From Hemibagrus wyckioides (lineage: Eukaryota; Chordata; Actinopteri; Siluriformes; Bagridae): a DNA stretch of 64,000 bases. The DNA is taken from contig NC_080720.1 of the NCBI RefSeq assembly GCF_019097595.1, positions 30,245,352-30,309,351 of the forward strand, given 5' to 3'. Position numbers and translations under genes: made by a program. Position 1 is the first letter of the stretch; each line of letters opens with the position of its first letter. This document shows positions 1-11,300 of this stretch, piece after piece. The notes under the pieces were generated by a model that ran no database searches, was not told the origin of the DNA, and saw only the letters and a program-made list of their open reading frames with translations.

Positions 1-1263
1 AACATATTTATAATATAACCTATTTGAAGACTTGTTTCAATGTTTGCTAAATCTTTTATACACAGTAAAGTTAGCAAATTACCACAGACATGTACTTTAT
101 CTGTTTTGCACACTTATGTTTTATTATTCTCAAGAAACATAACATGAATATCACCTACACCTAAATGTACATCTATTTTCTAGTGAACGGTTCGATTGAT
201 TCATTTGGAAAGAAATCCTTAATATGACTCGGTAACAACGAGTCGACTCAGAGAGCGATTCGTTCATTTTGTATTGACCGTGCATGCGCAACATCCCATA
301 GGTTCTGTGCGGGAAACTTGATTAGTTAATTAATCAACTATTAATTAACAATTAATAGTTAATAATACCGAACCTTCCTTACAAACACAAAATAAATGGT
401 TTCAGCCTATGAGAATGTAACGTGACAAAAGACATCGTAATTATGCTGAAATGAACAAAATGACTCGATAAAAGATTCGTTCATTTTGCTGGACGAGATT
501 CAAAGATCCGACTCACTAAAATGATCCGAACTTCCCATTATTACTAGGGATGTTCTTCTCCATCAGAGTGTACACAGAACGTGGTCAAGGCCGCGTTCAT
601 CCTGAATGTTGATTGGCTGACAGAAAGAATCTTATTATGAGCTTATGAGTTCAGCTCATTTGCAACCAAAGATGCAAATAACTCAGGATATTACGTTTGA
701 ATAACCGATTACTATCATTTACACTAAGTTGGAGTTTATAAGATTTGTATCCCTGTATTATTTATTTTACCTTTAAGTTAAGGGTTTATGATTTATGCAG
801 CCTGATGATTGGCTCTTGCAATGCCACTTCTGTTACATGGACATGTGCCTACCTGACCACATTAGATTTTCGCCGTGTGATTAGCATCAGACTATTTCCA
901 ACAATCATTTCAATGTTGCTGACATGGAGAAAGCATTCAGCAAACCTGTTTTGCAAACCTTTCCGTTTTGTTTTTTTTTATGACGACTGCAGACACTTTT
1001 TAAAATGTGATCATAGATTAGATGAGTCAGAGTTTGGATGAAAGAACATGATGCATTTCTCCAGTCGATCAAAAGCACCGTTCATAAATCAAACAAAGTC
1101 AAAGCCAAATAAACCTATAAGATTTTATTGTGAAATGAAAGTGATTCCCACCTTTCTCACACCTTTGTCAAAACATAACACATCAGTGTAGAAGAAATTC
1201 ATTTAGTTCATTTAAGGAATCGTACGTTTCACATGCTTACACTTCACGTGTAATAATCAATCA
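1..1263. other. intergenic, no gene seen
   Basis: AT-rich DNA with the possible repeat at 184-552. A short open frame at 745-1041 has no recognisable domain and is not supported as coding. Confidence 0.5.
184..552. repeat. possible dispersed non-coding repeat
   Basis: A run rich in GATTCGTTCATTTT (repeated near 258 and 474), ACTCG motifs and a short palindrome (TATTAATTAACAATTAATA, about 341-359). It resembles a non-autonomous repeat common in fish, but I cannot define ends or name it. Confidence 0.35.
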
Positions 1264-1784
1264 TACACCGATCAGGCATAACATTATGAGCACTGACAGG
1301 TGTAGTGAAAAACACTGATGATCTCCTCATCATGGCACCTGTTAGTGGGTGGGATATATTAGGCTGATAGAAGCAGGAAAAATGGGCAAGCATAAGGATT
1401 TGAGTGACGTTGACAAGGGCCAAATTGTGATGGCTAGAAGAATGAATCAGAGCATCTCCAAAACTGCAGCTCTTGTGGGGTGTTCCCAGTCTGCAGTGGT
1501 CAGTATCTATCAAAAGTGGTCCAAGGAAGGAACAGTGGTGAAGCGGCGACAGGGTCATGGGCGTCCAAGGCTTACTGATGCACGTGGGGAGCGAAAGCTG
1601 GCCCGTATGATCCGATCCAACAGACGAGCTACTGTTACTCAAACTGCTGAAGAAGTTAATGCTGGTTCTGATAGAAAGGTGTCAGAACACACAGTGGAGG
1701 ACTGGTCAGGGCTGTTTTAGCAGCAAAAGGGGGACCGACGCCAATATTAAGCAGGTGGTCATAATGTTATGCCTGATCTGTGTA
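1264..1784 (+). mobile_element. internally deleted Tc1-like element
   Basis: Inverted ends share the core GATCAGGCATAACATTATGA and are bounded by TA. The element is about 520 bp, so most of the transposase is gone. The surviving frame (about 1382-1720) has the N-terminal helix-turn-helix ([16 protein letters not shown]) and the GRP box (GHGRPRL), then jumps to a few C-terminal residues. It is a non-autonomous derivative. Confidence 0.85.
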
Positions 1785-2855
1785 CATTGCATTCATATTT
1801 TATTAATACTAAGGGTTTACAGAAAGAAATGAGAGCATTCTTATGAACACATACAGATGGCATTTCTGTCAGAACTGCAATTAACTGCAGGAAATTAATC
1901 AGCATTTCCTGACCAATCAGATTCAAGAATTCAGTAACGCTCTGGTGTAAATAAACAGATTAAATGGAGCATGCGTTCAGTGCAGAGGAACCTATTCATT
2001 GTCTGTTAGGTTGCTTAGCAACCAAAGCTTACTGTTGACGTTCTACATTGCAGCTGTAACACAACTCTGTTTTATTACTTAAATGTAATAGCACACAAAT
2101 TGACAAATGAACTTAATTATAACTCAAGCTACTTCAGAAATATTATTGTTTCCAGTGTAAAATATTTTAATGTTTGTAGCAACAGTTCCTAAAACATTCG
2201 TTTTAACCCCACCCCCCAACTCTCACTTCTCTGCTGCACCACATTTCAACACTGCCACCAACTGCTGCTATTATATAAGTGTATATGTGTTTACAAGAAC
2301 CCTGTTTGTTTAAAATCCTCTTATTTTTACACAGTGTGCTGTACAATAAACAGAATGTACACTGGTCGGCCCTATTTTGTCTTGCACTCGGTTGCACACG
2401 ATGCATTTTATGTGGCTAGAACTTGTTACTTTAAGTCCTTAGCTCTGTCTTGCTCTGTGTAGCACCATGATCCTGGAGAAACGTTGTTTCATCTCACTAT
2501 GTACTTTCTCAGCTATATGGGGTAATGGTAGCTCAAGTGGTTAAGGCTCTGGGTCGTTGACCAGAAGATTGGGGTTCCAGCTCTTTTATGTTTGCGCGTG
2601 CTTTTACAGGCATCAGATTAAACATGAAAAGAATTACTGAGCTATAATAGAAGTGTTCTGAAGTCCTGAAAGCATCCGGTTTACCACATATCGCCCACTT
2701 CCACTGCATGGTACTTTCAAAAAATGAAGTGCAGGAAACCACGTGTGAACCTGAAAACATAGGTGTGAATCACATGCAATATCATGCAGTGTGCATTGTG
2801 CATAGTGCATGACTGGGGGAAAAAAAATCATATTCAGCATTCAAACTACGTTTTC
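1785..2855. other. intergenic, no gene seen
   Basis: Apart from the SINE fragment at 2519-2582, nothing recognisable. Confidence 0.5.
2519..2582 (+). mobile_element. 5' fragment of second SINE family
   Basis: GTAGCTCAAGTGGTTAAGGC and a B-box-like GGGGTTCCAGCTC match the head of the copy at 33061-33300. The body is missing. Confidence 0.6.
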
Positions 2856-3030
2856 TTTTACATCACTTCCATGTACAACCTTTCATGGAAACGGTATTCC
2901 CTGATGGCTGTGGCCTCTTTCAGCAGGATAATGCATCATGCCACAGAGTAAAAATGGTTCAGGAATGGTTTGATGACCACAACAACGGGTTTGAGGTGTT
3001 GACTTGGCCTCCAAATTCCCCAGATCAAAT
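2856..3030 (+). mobile_element. Tc1-like transposase fragment
   Basis: The frame from about 2885 encodes a stretch around the second catalytic Asp (FQQDNASCH) and part of the third motif (WPPNSPDQ). It resembles the family at 22168-23339. No inverted ends are visible; it is a truncated relic. Confidence 0.75.
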
Positions 3031-3479
3031 TCCCACTCTTTTGACGTCAGTTAGAGAGAGAAAAAAAGCAGCAAATTTACTGTTTTTTCGAAAATTGATC
3101 AACAATTTTGTCCAATCAGCTTCGAGAACTCGACAGCGCTGTTGACAAAAATAAAAGCTTCGAGTGTCTTATTGCTTGAATATAATATCGCATAAACGAG
3201 CTTCATTATAAATCTCCGAATCACAATTATTTCCAGTGCAAATAAAAAAAACCATTGTGTTGAGCTGATTGACAATAGAAAGTGAAAGTATATGAGCGCT
3301 TTCTCTATCCTCCTATTGTTATTGTTTTGTTTGCATAAAAGTCCTCTTCAACTGACACTGCGGAAGTGTTTATGTTTATTTGGTTTATTACTAACCAGGT
3401 AGGTCTCGCTAATAAACCCATATGTGTTTACAAGCATCTGTGCTTTACAGTAATTAATTACAATTAATACAAGTCAACA

Positions 3480-4110
3480 AACATGAACTTTAAATGCAGG
3501 AATTTCGCCTCAACGCAATTATTTACCAAATGCGACTGTGCTTCTCCCTGTGCGCCGCCATGTTCAATTACGTTACGCAACCACCATTTTCGAGGGCTTA
3601 GGGCTACCTCCAAAAACGCGCACGCACACACTAAAAAGTGTGTCAAAATAATGCCAAAACTTCTCAGAATTGACTAGTAAATTTACTCACACCCAACAAA
3701 GAAAGGTTTGGTAATTAAATCCCGTATAGTGAAACTGAGGCTTTTGAAACTTGTTAGACAAAGAGTGCTCCTGTGTAGGGACCACGCAGGTATTTGGGAC
3801 GCAGCCCAGCTTTTATTTTGGCGCTCCGAATCGCAATGCTTAGTCATGGTGACTTTATCGCTTTCCCTCGCTCTCATCTGGCGCTCGGAGAGCAATGAAA
3901 GAATTCAGCCGTGTCATATTGAATAGGAAGCTTTTGTGAGTACAGATTATCCATGAGACTTTTTGCGTGGGTGTGTGTTTGTATAGTGCTTTTATGCATT
4001 TATTTTGTCCCATCGTCTTTGGCTGTGTGTGTGTTTGGTAAGGAACCAGATTTGCACCCTGACTCTACAAGAAGGAGCTGAAGACTGCGGGATGTTTTTG
4101 TGCAGCGCAA
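3480..4110 (+). promoter_or_regulatory. candidate keap1 promoter or first-exon zone
   Basis: This stretch is richer in CpG than its surroundings, notably around 3530-3610 and 3770-3900, and lies upstream of keap1 with no other gene nearby. I see no TATA box and cannot place a start site or first-exon donor. The assignment rests on position and base composition only. Confidence 0.25.
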
Positions 4111-6102
4111 GTGTTTCTCTTGGAGCCTGATTTGTGCCGCTCGTCTAAAAGAAAAAAAAGTGCATGTAACAGTCAGCAGTTAAGAACAGGAATAATTCAT
4201 GCTTTAAGCTCGTTTACAGACACATTGCACTTGCTTTTCTTTTTTCCAGTTACCGCTCTAGGTTCAGGAGCAGAAAAAAATGAACACTTTGTTCTTTCCC
4301 GAGGCTTTTACATCACTTCTTCTTGCTGTGTCAGGATGCTTTTCATTATTTATATATTTTCCTGTTTTGCTGTTGAATTCGTGTTTCTGATCGATCAGGT
4401 GCTGCTGATCGATTGATCGTCTAATACTGTCTATTGACAGTAGTTCCGGCTAGAAGTTAAATCACTAGGTTTATATTAATGCGCTCCGTGTCGTTTCTAT
4501 AGCAATAGTGTACACAGCGTACATAATCTAATCATAATCTAGTCCTAACAATTTGTTTTGGCTTGATGTTTGGTAGGACAATGTTTTCTGTAAGGAGCTG
4601 TTTAAGTTCACATTTATGGAAGGAGTCTCTAGTGTCAGTAAAACCCCCCCCACCCCACTAAGTTTTCCACCAAGTGAAAGTCTGCAGTATAAAATACATT
4701 GTTGTTTAACATGACCTGCTATAGTTTGCGATGTCGTAACAGTCACTTTACTTTATACCGGTTTGCATCGTACCCCTCGGACGTGAGGAACCCTCAGGGG
4801 AGTGCTTTATAAACCCTGGAGCTCTGCAGTATCGTGTGTGTGTGTGTGTGTGTGTGTGTGTTAATATAGTTTATTGATGCAATGATGGTGAAGATTAATA
4901 TAAAGTGGTTATAGTTCGGCTGTGTGTATGTGTATATATCATATATGCATATTTAATCATACTTAACGTAAAGCTCAACACCTCTTTATTCTCTCTAGAC
5001 TTGCCCTTTTTAGTGTGCAAGTCAGGGTTAAGAATTTTTTTTTTACTCCTAGTAAACACACTGTGTGTTGTGCATTTACTGTGCTGTAAGTTCATATTTG
5101 TGTGCACATAAAGTGTGCTGTTTATACAGATCCTGTGCTGCTTTGGCTTAATGTGGTTTTAAGCTGTTGTAATTCTGTTTATTTTAGCACACGGTGCGCG
5201 TAATTATTAATATGCAAAGAGCAAATGTGTAATTGTGGTGTACATAACAGCTATTAATGGCTTTAACCTCGTTACTGTTTTACTTGTTGTACAAAGCGTT
5301 CTGTTCTCCTCTTTCCTCCCACTTTTAGTGAAGTCAACACCGTGTCCCGTTGAGTCACTGCTGAAGGCGCTTTGCCAAAACCGTTAACTTGCAACTTTTT
5401 TTTTCCCAGAATCACATTTGCTGACTGTGTCTCCTGCTTTCAATCTAGTAAAACACACACACACACACACCAGCAAATCTGTACAAGGGTCATTAGGTTA
5501 AGGTCCAGTCCAATCTCAAATGTTCTCCAGTATCAGTTATATAGCAATCCCCCGACTTGCTCTGTAGTATAACTCCAGTTCCTTTTTAAACCCCGTTCTT
5601 CCTCAGATCACTTACTCTTGCAGGGTTAGGTGGAATCAGCGACTTGAAAACTCGCAAGATCATCAGGTAACAATACAACAAGCAGTGCAAGTGCATCCTG
5701 ATACACGCCGCGCTTTAATGATTAATGTGGTGAAAGTTTGCCTTGGCAGTGCTAGTGGAAATGGATATTTGGCTGCATTCAAAATGAATGATGATGGCGG
5801 CCAGTGAGTACAGGCCCCTCTGGGAAAACTGTATTGAATTTGTTCATTGTTTCAGTTTATGGTTTAAATTCATGGTTAAGTTAAGGGCTCAAAAATGTCA
5901 CAGGGACTCGTTTAAGGAAGGTCAGTTTTGCTTACTCTGATTTTGGCACCGTTGTAGCAAAATCACATCCATTAATGCAAAGTTTGATTTAAGCAAGCGA
6001 CCTTCTCACGTTACACTGTAGGCTATGCGGTACATTGGCTGGTAAAGGCGAGCAAAATAAATGTGCTGTATTTATATGCCTTGTGGGAATGGAGTTTAGT
6101 CA
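4111..6102. other. non-coding DNA upstream of keap1
   Basis: GT and CA microsatellites (4834-4861, about 5451-5470) and no coding signal. It may be a keap1 intron if transcription starts near 3.5-4.1 kb. Confidence 0.45.
4834..4861. repeat. (GT)n microsatellite
   Basis: About 14 perfect GT units upstream of keap1. Confidence 0.95.
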
Positions 6103-6438
6103 TCCATCCATCCACTTTCTATACCCGCTTTATTCTTAATTAGGGTCACGGGGATCTGCTGGAGCCTATCCCAGCACACATTGGGCGAAAGGCAGGGGTA
6201 CACCCTGGACAGGTCACCAGTCCATTACAGGGTCACAAATATAGACAGACAACCACACACACTCACTCCTATGGGCAATTTAGAATCACCAATCAATCTA
6301 ATGTACATGTTTTTGGACTGTGGGAGGAGACCAGAGTAAACCCACGCAGGCACAGGGAGAACATGCAGACTCCATACAGAAAGGCCCCCGGGATTCGGAC
6401 CCAGGACCTTCTTGCTGTGAGGCACCACTATGCTGCCC
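6103..6438 (-). mobile_element. tRNA-derived SINE, ATGGATGG-tailed family
   Basis: The minus strand reads from a GGGCAGCATAGTGG-like head with a B-box-like GGTCCGAATCCC, through a TGTACATGTTTTTGG-type middle, to a GGATAGAAAGTGGATGGATGG tail. Flanks GGAGTTTAGTCA (6091-6102) and GGAGTTTAATCA (6439-6450) form a target-site duplication with one mismatch. It is the same family as 25822-26134 and 61483-61797. Confidence 0.75.
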
Positions 6439-6450
6439 GGAGTTTAATCA

Positions 6451-7220
6451 GACTTTATATAATGTTTCATAGCCAAAAAGTTCACCAGTTGTGCTCGGTC
6501 ATTTTCCTTAGCCAGTATTAACACGCTTAAATAGCAAACTAGCTTGCTACATGTCATTACCTTACTTTAACTACAACTTTTTGAGCCTTGTCAGATAACG
6601 AAACTTTTATTATGACCCTTCTGTAGAAATAAAAAAAAACCTTATTGAGTCACATGTAATCAAATCGCATTAAAAAGTATTACATGTTATAAATAGGTGG
6701 CAAAGTTTGCAGATCATTGTGAAAATATACTTCTTCATGTTCAATATATTGCACAATTGTTTAACTGTTCTTTATCCATGAGAACGAACAAACTAAGAAC
6801 TTTATTCCTTGCATATGTAGAAGTCATACAAGTTACCATTTTAAAGACTATGTACAATTTTTTCCCCTATAAATAAGTTGCTGTTAGTTCATATTGTGAC
6901 ATAATTTATGACAATATTGATATTGTATCATCACCCAGTCCTACGTATTATAATCAATTTCTTGAATCTATATATCGCTACCAACTTAAATAAATTGAAT
7001 TAGTCATCCTAGGGTGAAATAAATATCAGTTTACTTTAAAGCCCTGTTCATGCACCCAAAGGTTGTTTTGTGAGACACTCTTAAACCTTCAGTAGGCTAC
7101 AATTCTATCGACGTCAGAGAAGTCACATGACACAAAGAAACACCGCAGTCACACTGACGGAGCGGCACGAGGTCCTACTTAAAGTCACCTGTCCTAAATA
7201 GCAGCTCCGTCTCAGTTTCA

Positions 7221-7259
<39 letters not shown>

Positions 7260-7448
7260 GTAAACATGCAGTCTGTTCGTAAGAGAGAGATCTGTGGAGA
7301 TTTACTTCCATGTGGGTTTGACTTGACCTTATGCAGCTATGTTTGGCTTTGGTAACATGATTGTGGCGCGAAATGTGTGGACGTAAATATCGCTGGGAAT
7401 GTTCATGCTGACTTGATGTTAAAGTGTGCGTTTCTTTTTGTCCCTTAG
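6451..7448. other. non-coding DNA upstream of keap1
   Basis: AT-rich with a CA repeat at 7227-7255, ending at the acceptor at 7448. Confidence 0.45.
7227..7255. repeat. (CA)n microsatellite
   Basis: About 14 CA units just upstream of the putative keap1 5' UTR exon. Confidence 0.95.
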
Positions 7449-8303
7449 GTATTCAAGCAAGCAGTAGATGAAGATCAACCTTTCAGTGCTGTGGTGATCA
7501 GCGGTGCTTTACCTTGAAGAGGATGACTGCGCAGACTAAATAACTTTTTTTCCATGCTGACTTGAACGTGACTCGGCCTGGTTTTATCACCGGAGTGAGA
7601 AAATCTTTACGAGGCAATGAGCTTTTAACAAGCCTTCTTTACAAGCCTTTAGAAATAAGGCTTGTTAGCAGATTCTGACCTGACAGTCTTTTATTTGAAA
7701 TGGCGTTTTAGAAAGCCGCTGTTGATACAGTCCCAGTCTAGAAGGATCTAAAATGTATGCCTCCTAAGCTGATTCCTGTTCACCTACAAATTGCCATTCC
7801 TGTTACTCCAGCTCTCAGAGTTTCTGCTGTTGCTGCCAGTACTGTGTTTGCAACACCTCAAGTCACAAACACAGATTCCTTCCTACTGAGATCATTTACA
7901 GTTTCTTTTTCCTGGTCAATGGGCCTCCTGTAACAGGATGACGTTTATATTTAGCAGGAGGACGTAAGCCGATCACAGACTTTCTAATAAAGGCGTGTTT
8001 TGTTTCCAGAAACTCCAAAATGGATTATAAATTGCATGTTGACATGGAGGTGATTCACAGACTGAAGTTTGTGCCTGATAGTGCGTATAGCACGCCGTAA
8101 ATTAAAGTGGACATTTCAGTTTAAGTAAGACCGAGAAAGCCAGTGCACTATAAAGGAATTGTGTTTTCCTAATGTTGTTTGCAACTTACCCAAAAGAAAG
8201 ATAACTTGGCCAGGACATTGTAAACCCTGATTCTTGGTTGCTCTGCACGTGTCTCGCACTGGCGAGTGAAGATGAAGGCGCCGGGCCGCGGGCGCAGCTG
8301 AGC
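7449..8303 (+). other. keap1: putative keap1 5' UTR portion of first coding exon
   Basis: A strong acceptor (pyrimidine tract followed by TCCCTTAG, ending at 7448) precedes a stretch that runs without an obvious donor to the keap1 start codon. It would give a leader of about 855 nt with several upstream ATGs, so a further unrecognised intron is possible. A GTGACTCGGC match to the antioxidant-response core RTGACnnnGC lies at 7568-7577. The splice site is seen; transcription is inferred. Confidence 0.4.
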
Positions 8304-11300
8304 ATGTACGCGGCGTCAGGGATGACGGAGTGCAAGGCCGAGGTGACGCCATCAACGCGCAATGGCCACCGCGTGTTCAGCTACACGCTCGAGAGCCACA
8401 CGGCCGCTGCCTTCACCATCATGAACGAGCTGCGGCTTGAGAGGCAACTCTGTGATGTCACACTGCGAGTAAAATACAACGACCTGGATGCAGTGGACTT
8501 TGTGGCACATAAGGTGGTGCTGGCATCCTCCTCACCTGTCTTTCGTGCCATGTTCACCAACGGTCTGAAGGAGTGCGGCATGGAGGTGGTGCCCATCGAG
8601 GGGATCCACCCACGGGTGAGTAAATGACTGGTGCCTTCTTAGGATTATTGCCATGTGTATTCCAGTTGGTCAGTTCCTTTACAACTGCATCATTTTAGTC
8701 ACTCACATGATTTTGTATGCAGATGCATTTGAATATTAAAAAACATACAGTAATATACTGCTACAGATGGAACGAATATTTGCTGCAGAGCTACACCATG
8801 TGCAGAAAATCCTCTTGTTCATCTTACAATAGGACCTAAAAAGGTTTGGTCAAGTTCCAAAAATGTTTGTTTCCCTCTCAAACCCCATAAAATGTTTTGG
8901 TTCCTTCTCTGACCCTTTAAATATTTGACAAATAAATTGACAAGTATCATTAAAACTGTGGTCAACATCTTGACCCCAGGTGAGGATTTCACCTATGCGT
9001 TATAGTTGAGTTCCGAAAGCAGACACACTGATGGTACAAAACAAAAGGAAGTAAAACACTGATGGAACTAGACGATATAACATACAAGTGCTCAATACAC
9101 ACACACACGTTAACAAGACACGCAAAGCAGTTATGCAGAGTTCTATTTCCTCTTTGACTGCGCATCATACATTCATACTAGCAAGCCAGCTTCAAGTCGC
9201 TTGAAGTTTGCCGCTGGTAGGAGTGTAGTGACCACTACTGTTGTCCCATGTCTTTGCTCTTTTAACCAGTTGGTTAAACACAAGTTATATAATGCACTAA
9301 TCGGTGTGAAAATTGGTTGCTTGATTTGCATGTTACATGCTAGGCCTTTGTATATCACTGACCATTGGCTGATTAGAAAAGACAGGCAAACTGTACAATT
9401 TATCAAAGGCACCAACAAACCAGCTTTGCTTCCATTTTGGTGAAGTTGCATTGTTTCCATGTCCTATCTCATTTGCATAAATTTGAGAAAATCTCAGGTT
9501 AAGTGTTGTGCTGTCGCCGCCATCTCTGAAATTATGGCTGTGGTGTGTGTGTGTGTATAGAATATAAGCTGTTGTGTGATGTTGGCTAGTGGGAATGCAG
9601 GGTAAGTGTAGACTCTACACTCACTCTTGGCTATCTGGAATGTTCAGTGATTAAGGCTTTGGGGCTAATGATCAGAAGGTTGTGAGTTCCTCCATTGGGT
9701 CCTCAAGCAAGAACAATCGACTGCTCGTTTTTATTCTTTTGGTTCACTGGCACTGAATAGCAGCATGAATATGGCATTTAGCTGAAAGGATAACTTCTCA
9801 ATATAACACCTCCCTGAAGAAAAATCTTGTGATGTGAAATTTATGTCTCGTTCCTTTTCCTTTGTAGGTTTACTAGCAAGCTGCATTTATTATATTATCA
9901 GATTTATCACTAGTTCATTTACAGTTGAGGTTTTTTTTTTTTTTCCCCATTACCTTACTTTACTTTCTAAATATGATTTACATTCTCCAGTTATCATTCC
10001 CTAGAGCCTGGGATTAAGAAAAAAGGCAGAGTAGCTTTGTAAGCTTTGTTAGATTGATTGACCTCTTAAAACTGAAAATGCATTCTACTTTCCCACTCAT
10101 GAGCTAAGCATCATACTGTCTTGTATAACCTTTTCCTCCAAGATGACTAAAGACTGTGGTTCACATTGTTCTTAAAGACTGATTATCACTTGACACACTC
10201 ATTACACACCTGTGGTTTGGTGTCCTCACCATGGCCAGTGATATCCAAGCACTAGTCATGATTCTCTAAAGATTAGATCTAATCTCGGTCTGTGAGAGAT
10301 GCCTCATGCTGATCTGCCATGATGTGTCCGAGGAACTGTGGACTGTGGCAAATGATTACAAAGAGGTGTCAATAAGGATGTCGATTTCAGTATTTTGTTT
10401 TTGTCTGTTCGGTTGATTACTCTAGACTTTGTACCACTATCACAGGTCTGTACTTTCAGGATTACAGGATTGGTTCATCTTACCCAACGTGTCGCTTTGC
10501 TGCTTTAGTTTTGCACTAAAGGTTTACGCTAGGTTTACGCTAAATAATTTGCAGCATTGTAGAAGAATTCTGTGGTCATGAGTTGAGGTCAGCAGTCTTA
10601 GAACACATGATATGACATGCACACTGAGAATTTTTTGCTCAAAGTGTGGCCACTGCTATGGAATTCATTTCGATTGTAGGAAAAATCCAAACTCGCAGGA
10701 TAGCCACAAAGTATACGTTTTTGACCATTCCTCTAGAAGCAGATTTGTGAGGTCAGGCACTGATGTTGGACGTGAAGGCCTGGCTCTCAGTCTCTGCACT
10801 AATTCATCCCGAAGGTGTTCTGTCAGGTTGAGGTCAGAAAGGGGCCATCTTCAAACTGTTCCCACAAAGTTAGGAGCATGAAATTGTCCAAAATGTCTTG
10901 GTAAGCTGAAGCATTAAGAGTTCCTTTCAGTGGAACTAAAGGGACGAGTCCAACTCCTGAAAAAACAACACCTGAATTCAATGATTTGGAGGAGTGTCCC
11001 AAAATGTTTGGTAATATAAGTGTACATCAGTCTTAAAACTCTGTGTGGAGGAAATAGGTCTTGCATAGAGGTAGGTCATGCATAGCCCCATTTTCTCCCC
11101 GAGGCCAGGTCATGCTATCTAATAACGTAAGCCAAAAAAAAGGTAGTTATTTTCATAAAATACAGGTCTATCTATAGCTGGAGGCATCTGACATCTGTCA
11201 CAAATTGCTATAAAATTCTGGAAAGATTTTATTGGGATCCTTGCTCCCAGTGTGGCAGCATCTTAAAAGACCGATGAAAATTGGTTAATATTGCAAAATC

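Noticed and set aside
745..1041. 98-residue plus-strand frame as a possible gene
   Set aside because: No recognisable domain, no convincing splice or promoter context, and composition like the surrounding non-coding DNA.
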